IMG/VR virus record: IMGVR_UViG_3300035643_000004
Location: 1 to 47,000 of that record
Origin: a virus
Reading direction: 5' to 3' (one strand)
Length of the DNA: 47,000 nucleotides
Shown here: positions 13,039 to 22,603 of the stretch, one piece after another
How positions within the stretch are numbered: the stretch's first letter is position 1
How the letters are laid out: each line of letters opens with the position of its first letter
Notes under the pieces: model-generated
What the model saw: the letters and a program-made list of their open reading frames with translations, nothing else
What the model was told of the DNA's origin: nothing
The model's database searches: none
Translations under genes and position numbers: made by a program

Positions 13039-15102
13039 CTATGGTCCGCAACGCCTAGTTACAATATAGGTGGAACCCGAAACAGGTGTGCCACCAAAAG
13101 TAAATACGGGTGCTGTCGCGCTCAGACTCGTTTGGTTTATAAGCGTATTAGTGCCTGTTCCACCAACCATTCGCATATCACAAACGACCGACGCGCTTGG
13201 CAGTTGATTCGTGAGTGTATCGGTAATGGTAGGATTCGCACCCATAGTTCCGCTCGCAGTGATTGTCCACTGGCATGTTTGGCCTTGGCCGACTACGCTA
13301 GACACAGATGCGGAACTTCCCCAGCCCCCACTCAATGCAAGTTCACTGTTTGTGCAACCTGTACCTGTAGTCGCAAAAGCTCCTGATCCCAGGACATTAC
13401 CACCTTGCATTAGTGCTGCTTGAGTCGTTCCCGGCGTTCCCCAATAAAAGGCTCCAGACTTACTGATGGAACCTATAATGCTCCCGCCGCCTGAAATTAA
13501 AAGTGATCCATCGTAATTGCCAGGATAGCCGTTTTGCAGACAGTAGTTTTGACTTGTTGATTCAGTGGAAGAGAGACAGAATCCTTCACCCCCGCCGCCA
13601 TTACCTGTGAGGTTCATAGTAACGACATTAATCGAGTTGGCGATTCTACAATTTTCGCAAAACACACTTAAGTCCGACGCCTGACTATTGGTAGCTTTGA
13701 CATATTTGAGGCTGCCACCAATTATATTAAGCAGAGCCCAATTTGCACTTGTACTTGTATTCCAGAGAACGTCAGGTTCAGATGAAGTCCCAGCAATTGA
13801 ATAGTAATCAATCAGAGTAAGAACTTGTGGCGCTCCTGCACCGCTAAATGACGATGTGCCCACTCCGAGCAGCGGATTATTCGGAGCAACAGCCAAATCA
13901 TAAATACCTGTTTCCTGAATCGTTGTGTGTGCCATACTTAGGAGATTGATCGCGCCCCCCACTGGCATTTGAAACACTAAGGCTCGGATCGCATTATTTA
14001 TCCCGAAACTGCTTGTGATTTGGGCTTCGAGCCACAATGCGTAAGTGCCTTGTGTGCTACTCGGAGCATTGCAAGTAGTACCGCTGAAACTACAGGCTGT
14101 AAATCTGCTTGTTTCAAACGTATTAGCGTTCACGCCAGGATTTTGCGCAAAAATTTCGGGCACGGTATTTGCAGACGGGTAATAAACATCATTGTGATCC
14201 CACCAGTTGCTTACATAAATGGCGCTGGAGCCAACGCTGTAAACGACGGCCTTAGCGGTGTTATATTGCAAAATCAAGCAGTGATGAATATGCCCATGGG
14301 CGGTAGTTCCACCGACAAGGTTAAAAACGTGTCCTCCGCCAGTCGCTGAAATGAGATTCAGATGAGAAATTTCCCAGTTCACCGCGTAACTACTGCTTAA
14401 AAATAAATCGCTACTGCTATTTATGAGAGTTGATCCCAACCCAGCAGGGAAAGACGATCCCAAATAACATGCACCGGACGTAATCGGAAGCGGACTGCTA
14501 GTTTTATACGTCCCTGATGGAAAGTAAACGCATCCTTGAACGGCGATAGCTGCGGTTTCGGCTGAAGAGATTGCGGTTGTGTCATCCGTTGTACCGTTTC
14601 CCGTCGCGCCATATGCTTTGACGTTATAAATCTGACCGGCAGCGGCAATGAGCAACGATTGCACTGCGCCAGAAGTAGCAAGCGTAGGCAAGTCCTGAAT
14701 TTCTTCTGTGAGCTTGTCAAGACCATACTCGAATGTTTTGTAGAGTGCTGGCATGTACTCCGTAAAAGAACTGGTCTGCGTTTGTTCGGTCACACGCTGG
14801 ATTGTGAGTAAATTACCTGTAGCACAAGCACTCGAAAGTGAAATGCTCCCACCGTTTGCAAAGGAATTGTTGACCGGAGTGATTGTGTATTGGGTAGAAG
14901 GAATGGTACTCGAAACGCTGCCAATGGTTTCGATCACTTCTATGCTGCCTGCATCGTAGGCTGGGAAGCTAAACGAGAATGGCCCCGTAGAACCAGAGCA
15001 AGTATAGGTCACACTGTTACTCGTACTGGTCACTGTGCCGAACAGGGTTCTACCTGAGATTAAGAATAGAATTATTGCAGCGGTCGCTTTTAAGATTTTC
15101 AT
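13039..15102 (-). CDS. Tailspike with T7-type N-terminal adaptor, pectate-lyase-like helix and a signal peptide
   Basis: Residues 1-22 are a Sec-type signal (basic start, then ATAAIILFLISGRTLFG). Residues 25-150 read like the T7 gp17-type virion-binding adaptor (FSFSFPAYDAGSIEVIE, GGSISLSSACATGN, LLTIQRVTEQTQ, YGLDKLTEEIQDL). From about 160 the NVKAYGATGNGTTDDTTAISSA motif begins a right-handed beta-helix of the pectate-lyase/tailspike type, which usually binds or degrades surface sugars. Many Cys occur in near pairs (FTACSFSGTTC, FCENC). A signal on a virion-attached spike is unusual. ATG 15102 follows CGAGG. Confidence 0.8.
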   Translation of the reverse strand: MKILKATAAIILFLISGRTLFGTVTSTSNSVTYTCSGSTGPFSFSFPAYDAGSIEVIETIGSVSSTIPSTQYTITPVNNSFANGGSISLSSACATGNLLTIQRVTEQTQTSSFTEYMPALYKTFEYGLDKLTEEIQDLPTLATSGAVQSLLIAAAGQIYNVKAYGATGNGTTDDTTAISSAETAAIAVQGCVYFPSGTYKTSSPLPITSGACYLGSSFPAGLGSTLINSSSDLFLSSSYAVNWEISHLNLISATGGGHVFNLVGGTTAHGHIHHCLILQYNTAKAVVYSVGSSAIYVSNWWDHNDVYYPSANTVPEIFAQNPGVNANTFETSRFTACSFSGTTCNAPSSTQGTYALWLEAQITSSFGINNAIRALVFQMPVGGAINLLSMAHTTIQETGIYDLAVAPNNPLLGVGTSSFSGAGAPQVLTLIDYYSIAGTSSEPDVLWNTSTSANWALLNIIGGSLKYVKATNSQASDLSVFCENCRIANSINVVTMNLTGNGGGGEGFCLSSTESTSQNYCLQNGYPGNYDGSLLISGGGSIIGSISKSGAFYWGTPGTTQAALMQGGNVLGSGAFATTGTGCTNSELALSGGWGSSASVSSVVGQGQTCQWTITASGTMGANPTITDTLTNQLPSASVVCDMRMVGGTGTNTLINQTSLSATAPVFTFGGTPVSGSTYIVTRRCGP

Positions 15103-15111
15103 AGTTCCTCG

Positions 15112-15360
15112 TTATCTTATAATGCCCTCACGCAACAAGTAGACCCCTAAGCCTAGTGTAGTCCTAATACCTAAGAGTTGACGAGCATTCCTCAGATGGT
15201 TCTTGACAGTTTGATAGCTTACGCCGAGTTCTGTTGCAATCTCTTTTGGCTGCATATCGTCTACCAGCATCTTTATCACATCTAATTCTCGGCCTGTGAG
15301 CTTGTGAGCAAATTGCCGCCTCTGCCTTGCGGTTCTGGCGATTGGGCGCGATTCATCCAT
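15112..15360 (-). CDS. LuxR/GerE-type helix-turn-helix regulator (82 aa)
   Basis: Residues 20-75 match the GerE domain closely: LTGRELDVIKMLVDDMQPKEIATELGVSYQTVKNHLRNARQLLGIRT. This tetrahelical domain binds DNA in response regulators and quorum-sensing proteins. There is no receiver or autoinducer domain, so it is a stand-alone HTH. It lies between two spike/fibre genes in the same operon, an unexpected place for a regulator. It may time late or lysis genes, or act on host promoters. Confidence 0.85.
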   Translation of the reverse strand: MDESRPIARTARQRRQFAHKLTGRELDVIKMLVDDMQPKEIATELGVSYQTVKNHLRNARQLLGIRTTLGLGVYLLREGIIR

Positions 15361-15376
15361 TGTAAATCCGAGTGAA

Positions 15377-16918
15377 CTACTGCCTTAAAATGCGAAAGAA
15401 TCCGGGGAACCCTAGCTCTTCAAGGTGGCTCTCCCATTCTACCAACTTACTGATTATAATTGGCGAGGCCGTGCCAGGGGGAGGCATCAACGGTCCACCG
15501 GCAGTCATGGCAGCCGAAACAATCACGTTTGAGTAGATTACATCGGCAGCATTGGAGATGGTTCCTGAACCCAATTTGCCGATCCTGAATAGAAATGTTC
15601 CACCGCCGAAGGCTTCATGGGTGCCTGCCTCGGTAAGTTGACTTAGTAAAGATGTGACTTGGCCGCTAGAGTTGACATTGAAAAGCCAGAGATAGTTTGT
15701 GCCGCCTGATCCAGTTACATCAAACGTCTGCCAATAATATATGTTCGTCGTGATCGTACTGGTTGCGGGAGCGCTGCCTCCACCCTGCTGATTCTCCAGG
15801 TGGATGACGAAGTTAGTACCACTACCAGTGTAATATTGGGAATTGTACTCGTCGCTACTTGCACCAAGTAGGAGCGAGTCAATGTTCCCAGACGCACCAA
15901 GCGTTCCGGTAGGGTTAATCCTTATGTACAGGCCACACGCCAAGTTCGGGTATGAAGTATAGAATGTGTTCCCCCAGTACCCTTCCGCCCCCGATGTGGT
16001 AGTGACGTTCATATCGAGGGCGACATTTACGTTGCCGCTGTATGACCCCCCGCAGGCGCTTAAGTTACTAGGAAAAGGCTGTCCTCCTTGGACGTAGCTA
16101 TACGAGATGCCCGTCAGGGTGCTAACTACCCAATCGCCCGTAGCGTTCGCGTTCTGCGCGTTAAAGTTGCAGGGTGTGCCTGATTGTAAGGTGGAGGCAG
16201 TCACGGAATTTCCGTACTGCCCGTTGAAGTTCACGTAGAACGAAGGCGGCCACTGACCAGTTACTGTCGTTCCGTTTAGCGTGATCGTCTGAATGAAAGT
16301 ATTATAGCCGTTCCCCCCGCCTACTTCAATCGAACCGATTGGGTATCCGGGGTCGGCCCAAGAGCTTCCGCACTGCGTTCCGTCTATATATCCGTACATC
16401 GTGGTGCCGTTGCTGGTTTCTTTGAGCGTGTGCCCGGCGTTCGCTGAGGCTGTACATGTGGTGCCGTTAGGGAACTCAAATCCGCCTGTATAGGCCTGAA
16501 TCTGGCCCTCGATGTTCCCTGATGTCCAGTAAGAACGTAATCTAGCCAATTCCGTATAGGAGCTTGGATAGGCAGACAGGTTTGCCATCATGGTGAAGGT
16601 AAATCCGGTGTTCAGTGGCACCAATGGCATAGTGCCCGCGCTGATCAACTTATTCGCGGTAGTCGCCGACGCTAACTCTAAGGCGTTTCCGCTCCAACCG
16701 CTCGGCGCGGTAACAATGCTTTGACCACTTCCCGAACTCGCATACCACTGTTGAATGCACTCAGCTGCGGACCCCGTTCCGCCTGACCAGCAAGCCTGTG
16801 GATTAACCCCATTATTGCCGAAGTTCTCCTGGAAGGCCGTGCCCGCGGGATAAATCTGCTGTGCTTCTTTAGTAGAAGGCCAAAGTATCAGAATCAGAAC
16901 TAGGAATAGTCGTCTCAT
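15377..16918 (-). CDS. Secreted fibre-like protein (513 aa)
   Basis: A signal-like N-terminus ([20 protein letters not shown]) is followed by a beta-rich body of low charge, high in Gly, Ser, Thr, Tyr and Asn. The segment [26 protein letters not shown]...[14 protein letters not shown] resembles a jelly-roll or lectin-like sandwich. Cys are paired ([13 protein letters not shown], then TTC...TQC). The ATG overlaps the upstream stop (ATGA), so it is translated with the 1286-aa fibre. It probably binds glycans as a receptor-binding or accessory protein. No exact family is recognised. Confidence 0.65.
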   Translation of the reverse strand: MRRLFLVLILILWPSTKEAQQIYPAGTAFQENFGNNGVNPQACWSGGTGSAAECIQQWYASSGSGQSIVTAPSGWSGNALELASATTANKLISAGTMPLVPLNTGFTFTMMANLSAYPSSYTELARLRSYWTSGNIEGQIQAYTGGFEFPNGTTCTASANAGHTLKETSNGTTMYGYIDGTQCGSSWADPGYPIGSIEVGGGNGYNTFIQTITLNGTTVTGQWPPSFYVNFNGQYGNSVTASTLQSGTPCNFNAQNANATGDWVVSTLTGISYSYVQGGQPFPSNLSACGGSYSGNVNVALDMNVTTTSGAEGYWGNTFYTSYPNLACGLYIRINPTGTLGASGNIDSLLLGASSDEYNSQYYTGSGTNFVIHLENQQGGGSAPATSTITTNIYYWQTFDVTGSGGTNYLWLFNVNSSGQVTSLLSQLTEAGTHEAFGGGTFLFRIGKLGSGTISNAADVIYSNVIVSAAMTAGGPLMPPPGTASPIIISKLVEWESHLEELGFPGFFRILRQ

Positions 16919-19900
16919 TGCGCCTGCACGGTATTCAAAATTGGTGGACCGAGCGTGAGCGTGAAAATATCCGGACTCACCGCCGCTGTGTCTCCCGAGC
17001 CACGGCTGACCTGGATGAATATTTGCCCGCCTGCTGTACAGTTTGTGAGGCTGGTCGAGTTGAGGAGCACCGACTCAGAAAAGACCGTATACGCAGTGGA
17101 AGTTGTCGTGGCGGTTGGAAACGCCTGCGGGGTCTGAAACGATGGGTTGCTCGTTGGCGTCGAAGAGCAGGCAATCGCGATGCTCAGGATGATCGAACTG
17201 GAGGCTGTAGTGTAATTGCCTTGATCGAAATCTATTGTGGCGTAGAGGCCTGTCGAGAAATCCCAGTTCTTTGGGATATGGTAAACCGGCGGCTGCCCGG
17301 AAGTGGACTGAGCTATCGTCAGCACACCCTGGTTTGTGTTGGATTGCGTAAGACAGGTAGGCACCAGAGCGGCTGATGTCGGCAAATTCCAAGCTGTCGC
17401 TGCCGTCGTGCCGTTACAGGCCGCCGCCGGGAACTCTTTCGAGTCCATGAAGTCGGCAGGAGTATAAGTGCCCGCTGTAGTAGTCGAGAAGGGAATCTTA
17501 CCGGCAGTCGTAGTGGTGTTTGCTCCGTCGATCATCACACTACTATTCACGTCGGATGAAATTACAGATGAACTCGTTAGATTACCCGAGGCGTTTAGAT
17601 GAGCTACGCCCGCACCAAGCGTAGTAACTTGAACGACTCCGGCTGAGCCCGCTGTACCTGACCCCCCTGTACCAGCCGCTCCTGGCGTCAGTACAATGTT
17701 CCCCCCGCTGGCGTTATTGGCAGTTCCCGCACTATTCCCTCCCGCACCTGCCGTAATTGTGCAAGAACCGCCAGCCGCTCCAGCATTGTTTGAACTCGCA
17801 CCTGTTCCACCCGCCCCGCCACAAGTAAATGTCCCGGCACCAGCGGTACCTCCAGCGCCAGCCGTAGGCGATCCACCAGCGCCCGCAAGGACTAATGTGG
17901 ATGAACCTCCAGTACCTCCTGTTCCCGACGTGGCACCACCCCCAGCGCCACCAAGCGTAAGTGTTCCACTACCACCATTTCCTCCATTCCCGGATGTACT
18001 TCCCCCGGCAGAGCCAGCCGCTGCAAAACTCCCTGTAAATCCCCCGCCTGTATTTCCTGCGCTTGTGACACTTGCTGGGCCGCCGCCGATGGCCGCGTTT
18101 ACTGACACAACATTCGGGGTATTTGTCCCGGATGCTGCCGCCGATTGAGTAACTTTCAATGGGATTGCCGTGGAGCCGCTAGATGTGGAGATTCCAACTT
18201 CAATATCACCGGACCCGCTTGCTGCCGAGGTTTCGCCAAAAGAAACTGCCGTCTGTGAACCTGTGGTGGTCGCCGAATTGAAAGCTAAGGTATAATTGCC
18301 ATCCGCAAATGTTTTTGACGCTGCTGCACTTCCCACGAGGTCCAGCGTCAAACTTGTGCAAGTTGGCACAGCAGTCGAACTGATGGCTGTTACCCATTGA
18401 CTGCTACAGGTTCCTCCAGTTACTGTCGGGAAGACGCTTGAGCCTAGCGTCCAAGCACTTCCAGCAGCAACCCATGTTGCTCCGTATCCAGCGGTTGGTG
18501 TCAAACTCGTGGCATAGGCCGCAAGGCGTGAATCCGCGCTGTTAATATAGCCGTGATAATCTTTGTTTGTGGTATCGAACACTAAAGCGCCTGCTGCCGA
18601 GGCAGTGTTAGAAGAGTTGGATGGGAGCTTAAAAGCCGCAGTCCCAGTAGCCGCGCTCAAATCAACAAGTCCTGACGCACCTGATTTCAGAGTGTGGGCT
18701 GTTGATCCGATTGTGAAGTCAGCAGAAGCAACCGGAGCGCTTCCCGAACCACCCCCTTCCAAAACTTCATACTGAGTGAGTCCAATATCAGGAGTATTCG
18801 CACAATTATTATTGCCATTGCTCAGCCCTTGCGAATACTGAACTCCTGTGCAAAGAGACCCCAGTTCCGCAACTCCGTAGGCTGATGTCGTAGAGTAGGG
18901 CATTTCTGCGCTGACACTATCGGTATTGCTACTTTTGCTGGTCTGGAAAGTCACATTGGCGTAATTGCTTTGCGCTGCTGGGGTTGAAGCGTTGAAATTG
19001 ACCGTATCGCCTGCGGTAAGTCCAGTTCCTGCAATCTGAAGCGCATAGCTGCTTGGTGTCTGAAGAGCGAGCGAACCATTATTATCGAATAAATATCCGG
19101 TACTGGACGCTAAGGTGGGTAGGGAAATTCCTCTCAGAGCTACTACTGTGGCTGCCATCGAGCCACTTGTCGTCACGTCTGCCGACAGATTACCGGTCTC
19201 AATCGTCGTGCTCGATGCCCACTCTGCCAAACTGCCTGTAGTAATAACGCCAGAAGTGCTGACGTTGCCCGATCCTGATGGCGTAGCCCAGGTTCCGTCT
19301 CCCCGCCAATACGTTGAACTACTCGCGCTCGTGCCGTTATTGAGGTTGCCGACAGGCAGATTTCCTGTGATGATATTTGCGCCGCCCCCAAGATTGAGTG
19401 CGCCGTAAACTGGAGCAGCGCTTGCTTGTGAAATGAGCGGTACTCCCGTTACAGTTCCGGGGCCTACTCCTGCTAGTGCCGCGCCCGCTCCCTCATTGAT
19501 TGCGACGCTGTATTGTGCCGCACTACTGTTGACGTTGCAGTTTGATCCCAACGTGCAGGTTTGACCATTCACAGTCGCCGCTGTGTTGGTCATACTGAAA
19601 GTTCCATTACCACCCCCAGCCGTAAATGTTAAGCCCGTTCCAGCGAGATAAGGCCCGACGCCGTAGTAAGCAGAACCGCTTGAGAAAACAACCAACGTAT
19701 CGTAGCTGTTTAGCGTTGGTGCGGAACTACCGCCATTCCAAGTGTTACCATTCAGACTCACGGTTGCGAGTGTTGATCCGATGCTCTCTACCTCGACTGA
19801 CCAAGGCGCACCTGGGGGGGTACCTGGCAGCGTAACTGCGCAAGTAGAAGAGCAATTCATCACGATGAGGGCACCTAGGTCCGTGGACGTAATAGTGTAA

Positions 19901-20775
19901 GCAGCGGTTTTGACTACCGCTCCCTCAGTAACAGGATTAGCTAAGGATAGGGTCACGCTGCCGCTCGTTCCTCCTCCTGAAAGTCCGGTGCCCGCCGTTA
20001 CGCCAGTAATGGTGCCACTGCCGGCAGGCGTGTACCAACCCTGCGAAGTACCGTTGTAGCCCCAGTATTGTCCGTTAGCTGGACTTCCGGCTATTGCAGA
20101 AGCAGTTGCGGAGTTAAATCCGGTGGCACTACTGATCGAGTTCCCAAGGCAAACATTGGTCGAGCCTAGAGTGATACAGGAATTGGCACTCCCAAACAGA
20201 GACGACGGAGAGACTGATCCGTAATCTGACAGATCACTTGAAGCTGGTTGTGTTTGTCCAAAGGTATTCGGTGCCGTAAATGAGTTGATCCACTTATGGC
20301 TAACCGCAGAGACACTTGAGAGTGCGGCCTGTTTACCATTGAACGTAGACCAGTCAGTTGAAGCTAGGTATCCACTTGCGCTTGTAGTGGCAACTGGAAT
20401 GGATAGTGTATTCGTACTGAGGGTCAATGGAGAACTGATAGTCGCCGTGATCTGGCTAAGAGCATAATCGCTGGTGCTTGGAGAAACCGCGCCTGTACGC
20501 CCGTTGAACGAACTCACCCCACTCACGCCTGACTGGGCTACGGAACTCCAAGTATTCGCTGAGCCTGTGTAGAAGCATACCACCCAAGTTGTCCCGGAGC
20601 CTGTGCCGCAATCTGACGAATTGGCACCGTTTGTTACAATCACAATCCCAGCAGGTTGAAAGGCGGCGCTAATCGGAATGGTTGTCTTCGGGATTGCAGT
20701 TGGCGCTGGGAGAATGGCCCATGAACAAGGAGCCAATGTGAGAATGACTATTAGAAAAAGCAGTGACTTTTTCAT
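16915..20775 (-). CDS. Giant secreted tail-fibre-like protein (1286 aa) with a Gly-rich region
   Basis: Residues 1-20 are a clear signal ([20 protein letters not shown]). The body carries fibre motifs: [22 protein letters not shown], then [26 protein letters not shown], both common in phage long fibres. Around residues 905-1045 a Gly-rich stretch with GG-x-GG repeats ([24 protein letters not shown]) could form polyglycine-II helices as in adhesin tips of T-even-like phages. Cys are strikingly paired ([33 protein letters not shown]). The C-terminal 130 residues look like a beta-sandwich tip. It is likely the main receptor-binding fibre. Confidence 0.75.
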   Translation of the reverse strand: MKKSLLFLIVILTLAPCSWAILPAPTAIPKTTIPISAAFQPAGIVIVTNGANSSDCGTGSGTTWVVCFYTGSANTWSSVAQSGVSGVSSFNGRTGAVSPSTSDYALSQITATISSPLTLSTNTLSIPVATTSASGYLASTDWSTFNGKQAALSSVSAVSHKWINSFTAPNTFGQTQPASSDLSDYGSVSPSSLFGSANSCITLGSTNVCLGNSISSATGFNSATASAIAGSPANGQYWGYNGTSQGWYTPAGSGTITGVTAGTGLSGGGTSGSVTLSLANPVTEGAVVKTAAYTITSTDLGALIVMNCSSTCAVTLPGTPPGAPWSVEVESIGSTLATVSLNGNTWNGGSSAPTLNSYDTLVVFSSGSAYYGVGPYLAGTGLTFTAGGGNGTFSMTNTAATVNGQTCTLGSNCNVNSSAAQYSVAINEGAGAALAGVGPGTVTGVPLISQASAAPVYGALNLGGGANIITGNLPVGNLNNGTSASSSTYWRGDGTWATPSGSGNVSTSGVITTGSLAEWASSTTIETGNLSADVTTSGSMAATVVALRGISLPTLASSTGYLFDNNGSLALQTPSSYALQIAGTGLTAGDTVNFNASTPAAQSNYANVTFQTSKSSNTDSVSAEMPYSTTSAYGVAELGSLCTGVQYSQGLSNGNNNCANTPDIGLTQYEVLEGGGSGSAPVASADFTIGSTAHTLKSGASGLVDLSAATGTAAFKLPSNSSNTASAAGALVFDTTNKDYHGYINSADSRLAAYATSLTPTAGYGATWVAAGSAWTLGSSVFPTVTGGTCSSQWVTAISSTAVPTCTSLTLDLVGSAAASKTFADGNYTLAFNSATTTGSQTAVSFGETSAASGSGDIEVGISTSSGSTAIPLKVTQSAAASGTNTPNVVSVNAAIGGGPASVTSAGNTGGGFTGSFAAAGSAGGSTSGNGGNGGSGTLTLGGAGGGATSGTGGTGGSSTLVLAGAGGSPTAGAGGTAGAGTFTCGGAGGTGASSNNAGAAGGSCTITAGAGGNSAGTANNASGGNIVLTPGAAGTGGSGTAGSAGVVQVTTLGAGVAHLNASGNLTSSSVISSDVNSSVMIDGANTTTTAGKIPFSTTTAGTYTPADFMDSKEFPAAACNGTTAATAWNLPTSAALVPTCLTQSNTNQGVLTIAQSTSGQPPVYHIPKNWDFSTGLYATIDFDQGNYTTASSSIILSIAIACSSTPTSNPSFQTPQAFPTATTTSTAYTVFSESVLLNSTSLTNCTAGGQIFIQVSRGSGDTAAVSPDIFTLTLGPPILNTVQAQ

Positions 20776-20785
20776 GTTCGTCTCA

Positions 20786-21340
20786 CTACTGAGATTTGAA
20801 GATCAGGTCGAAAATAATTACGGCATTAGCATTGGAACTTGTGTTGCCAGTAACACCAAGCACCAAATTGCCGCTCCTTACTACAGGATAGTTCGTAGTC
20901 GAATTTGCTATCACATTCATCTGCGCTGCCGTTGCACTGCCATTTGATGTTAGTAGACCAAGATCGAGAGCGAATCCCTGGACATCTGTAATGGTCGTGC
21001 TGTAGTTGGCAGTTGGGCATGTGGCGGAGCAGCTAGTATTTGAGGCCGTGACGTTCCCTGGCGTTCTTCCAACTTGATATAAATAATACCCAAATAGATT
21101 ATAGGTATTGATTAGACCAGAAGAACTGGTTGACCCGCTCATCGGAATGGCAGTGGCAGTCGGAATGCTCCCGCTTCCATCAGCCGTGCATTTAATTACC
21201 ACATCGACGGTCCAGGAATCAGGTACGCGACTGTTGGCATTCTGCGTGCTAGTTACGTCAGTCACCGTACAGGTGCCAGTTGCAAACACAGGAACAGTTA
21301 TAGCCAACGCCAAAAGCAAAAATAAAGCCTTGAGTTTCAT
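20786..21340 (-). CDS. Secreted fibre-associated protein (184 aa)
   Basis: The signal [20 protein letters not shown] is textbook. The mature part is beta-rich, contains Cys in [17 protein letters not shown] and SCSATC, and ends with [13 protein letters not shown]. The GGAGG ribosome site before ATG 21340 is strong. It lies directly upstream of the giant fibre gene, so it may be a fibre subunit or its periplasmic folding partner. No family is recognised. Confidence 0.65.
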   Translation of the reverse strand: MKLKALFLLLALAITVPVFATGTCTVTDVTSTQNANSRVPDSWTVDVVIKCTADGSGSIPTATAIPMSGSTSSSGLINTYNLFGYYLYQVGRTPGNVTASNTSCSATCPTANYSTTITDVQGFALDLGLLTSNGSATAAQMNVIANSTTNYPVVRSGNLVLGVTGNTSSNANAVIIFDLIFKSQ

Positions 21341-21349
21341 AAATCCTCC

Positions 21350-22603
21350 CTACCAATACCCCCATGTCTTCAGAGTGTCGATCTTTTCCTTAGCAATGGG
21401 GAAAGCTCTTGTGAATGACTCAACTTCCGTGCCTTTCAGTTGCCCGCTGATTTCTTTGCACCGCTCCATGCAATCATCTAAGTTGCTACCGTGAGCAACT
21501 ATTGCCGCGATTCTCGGGTCGTCGCCATGCGGCATGATCCAAGTCTTGCCATCAAACTCTGTATTATACCGAAATTTTAAGTCATTTCTATATTTTTGAG
21601 GAAATTCCACTAGGAGCGGGTGTTGTCGCGCCCACTCTGAATGCACGATCAGTTCAACGCCGAATCTGCCATCATAAACCGGATTGACCATGCGGCCTTC
21701 TGCGCCTTCCCAGAGAATATCAGCCAAATTGGTGATCCAGTTCAATTGCAGTTCAAGGGGAGGCGATCCAGCGCGGCAACACGGATCGCCAAGGTAAATC
21801 CGTTTGGCAAATGCGCGAGATTCTAGGGACAAGAAGTTCCGATATTCGTATTCCTTAAAGCTTCCAGAAAGTTTACTGTAAATCTCTCGCAGCAGATGAG
21901 GCATCGCAGCCCAAGCAGCGACTTCACCCACATAACATTCGCCCTTTTCTTCCGTACCAAGGACTGTTGTGTCTGGATATTGTCCGTCGATGCAATGCGT
22001 GTCGATGGCGAGGTCAATACTTTCCTTGAGATTTTCCTCCACAATGTAAGTCATCTGGTTAGCTTTCGGACCTAAGTGAGTTTCAATCTGATCCAACTTG
22101 TTTTTGCCAAGATCGTAGCCCTCGACACAAAAGGTTTCAAAGTCACCTCTGGCTTTGTTCCCTTTTATCCATAACTTCTGGCCGTCGTGAGTCTTGACGT
22201 ATTTTCGGACATTCATCATGCCCTTGATCGGCTCATAGTCCGCCTGCAAGATGCCCAACTCCCGACAGTGGATTTTTGAATCTTTCCGGTAAATCTCAAG
22301 TTCGTCGCCTTCCCGAGACCCCCAAACGCGCTTGCCGATGGATGCCAAGTAAACTTGCATCGGCCCTTGGTAGATGTCCGGGAAAATAAAGAGATCGCAA
22401 TCGTTGATGACCTCATGCACATCATCAATCCTATCCACTTCGGCCATCCCCTCAGAAACTTCAAGTTGCTCACTTACTGGAAAACCTGAAACCCAGGGGG
22501 ATGTATACCATACTTGGCCGAACGAGCGGGAGAGCGTTCTTGCCAGTTCGCTAAACAGCCCGTTATCAGAAACGCAGACGCTCCGCTTTTTATAGGAGGT
22601 CAT
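21350..22603 (-). CDS. ATP-grasp enzyme of the PurD/carbamoyl-phosphate-synthetase-like type (417 aa)
   Basis: ATG 22603 overlaps the upstream TGA, so the shorter of two possible starts is chosen. Residues about 120-290 carry the ATP-grasp core: WIKGNKARGDFETFCVEG, MTYIVEENLKESIDLAIDTHCIDGQ, then EYRNFLSLESRAF and GDPCCRAGSPP. The last resembles the metal-binding DPxCRxxSP seen in phage PurD-like proteins. Such enzymes join a carboxylate to an amine, thiol or similar group using ATP. The substrate is unknown. Being inside the virion operon, it may modify a virion protein or host metabolite. Other phages have such a gene near structural genes. Confidence 0.75.
   Translation of the reverse strand: MTSYKKRSVCVSDNGLFSELARTLSRSFGQVWYTSPWVSGFPVSEQLEVSEGMAEVDRIDDVHEVINDCDLFIFPDIYQGPMQVYLASIGKRVWGSREGDELEIYRKDSKIHCRELGILQADYEPIKGMMNVRKYVKTHDGQKLWIKGNKARGDFETFCVEGYDLGKNKLDQIETHLGPKANQMTYIVEENLKESIDLAIDTHCIDGQYPDTTVLGTEEKGECYVGEVAAWAAMPHLLREIYSKLSGSFKEYEYRNFLSLESRAFAKRIYLGDPCCRAGSPPLELQLNWITNLADILWEGAEGRMVNPVYDGRFGVELIVHSEWARQHPLLVEFPQKYRNDLKFRYNTEFDGKTWIMPHGDDPRIAAIVAHGSNLDDCMERCKEISGQLKGTEVESFTRAFPIAKEKIDTLKTWGYW

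Noticed and set aside
17696-18148. Pro-rich 150-aa frame on plus
   Set aside because: It is the antisense of the Gly-rich part of the giant fibre; the Pro/Ala pattern is the reverse complement of Gly codons.
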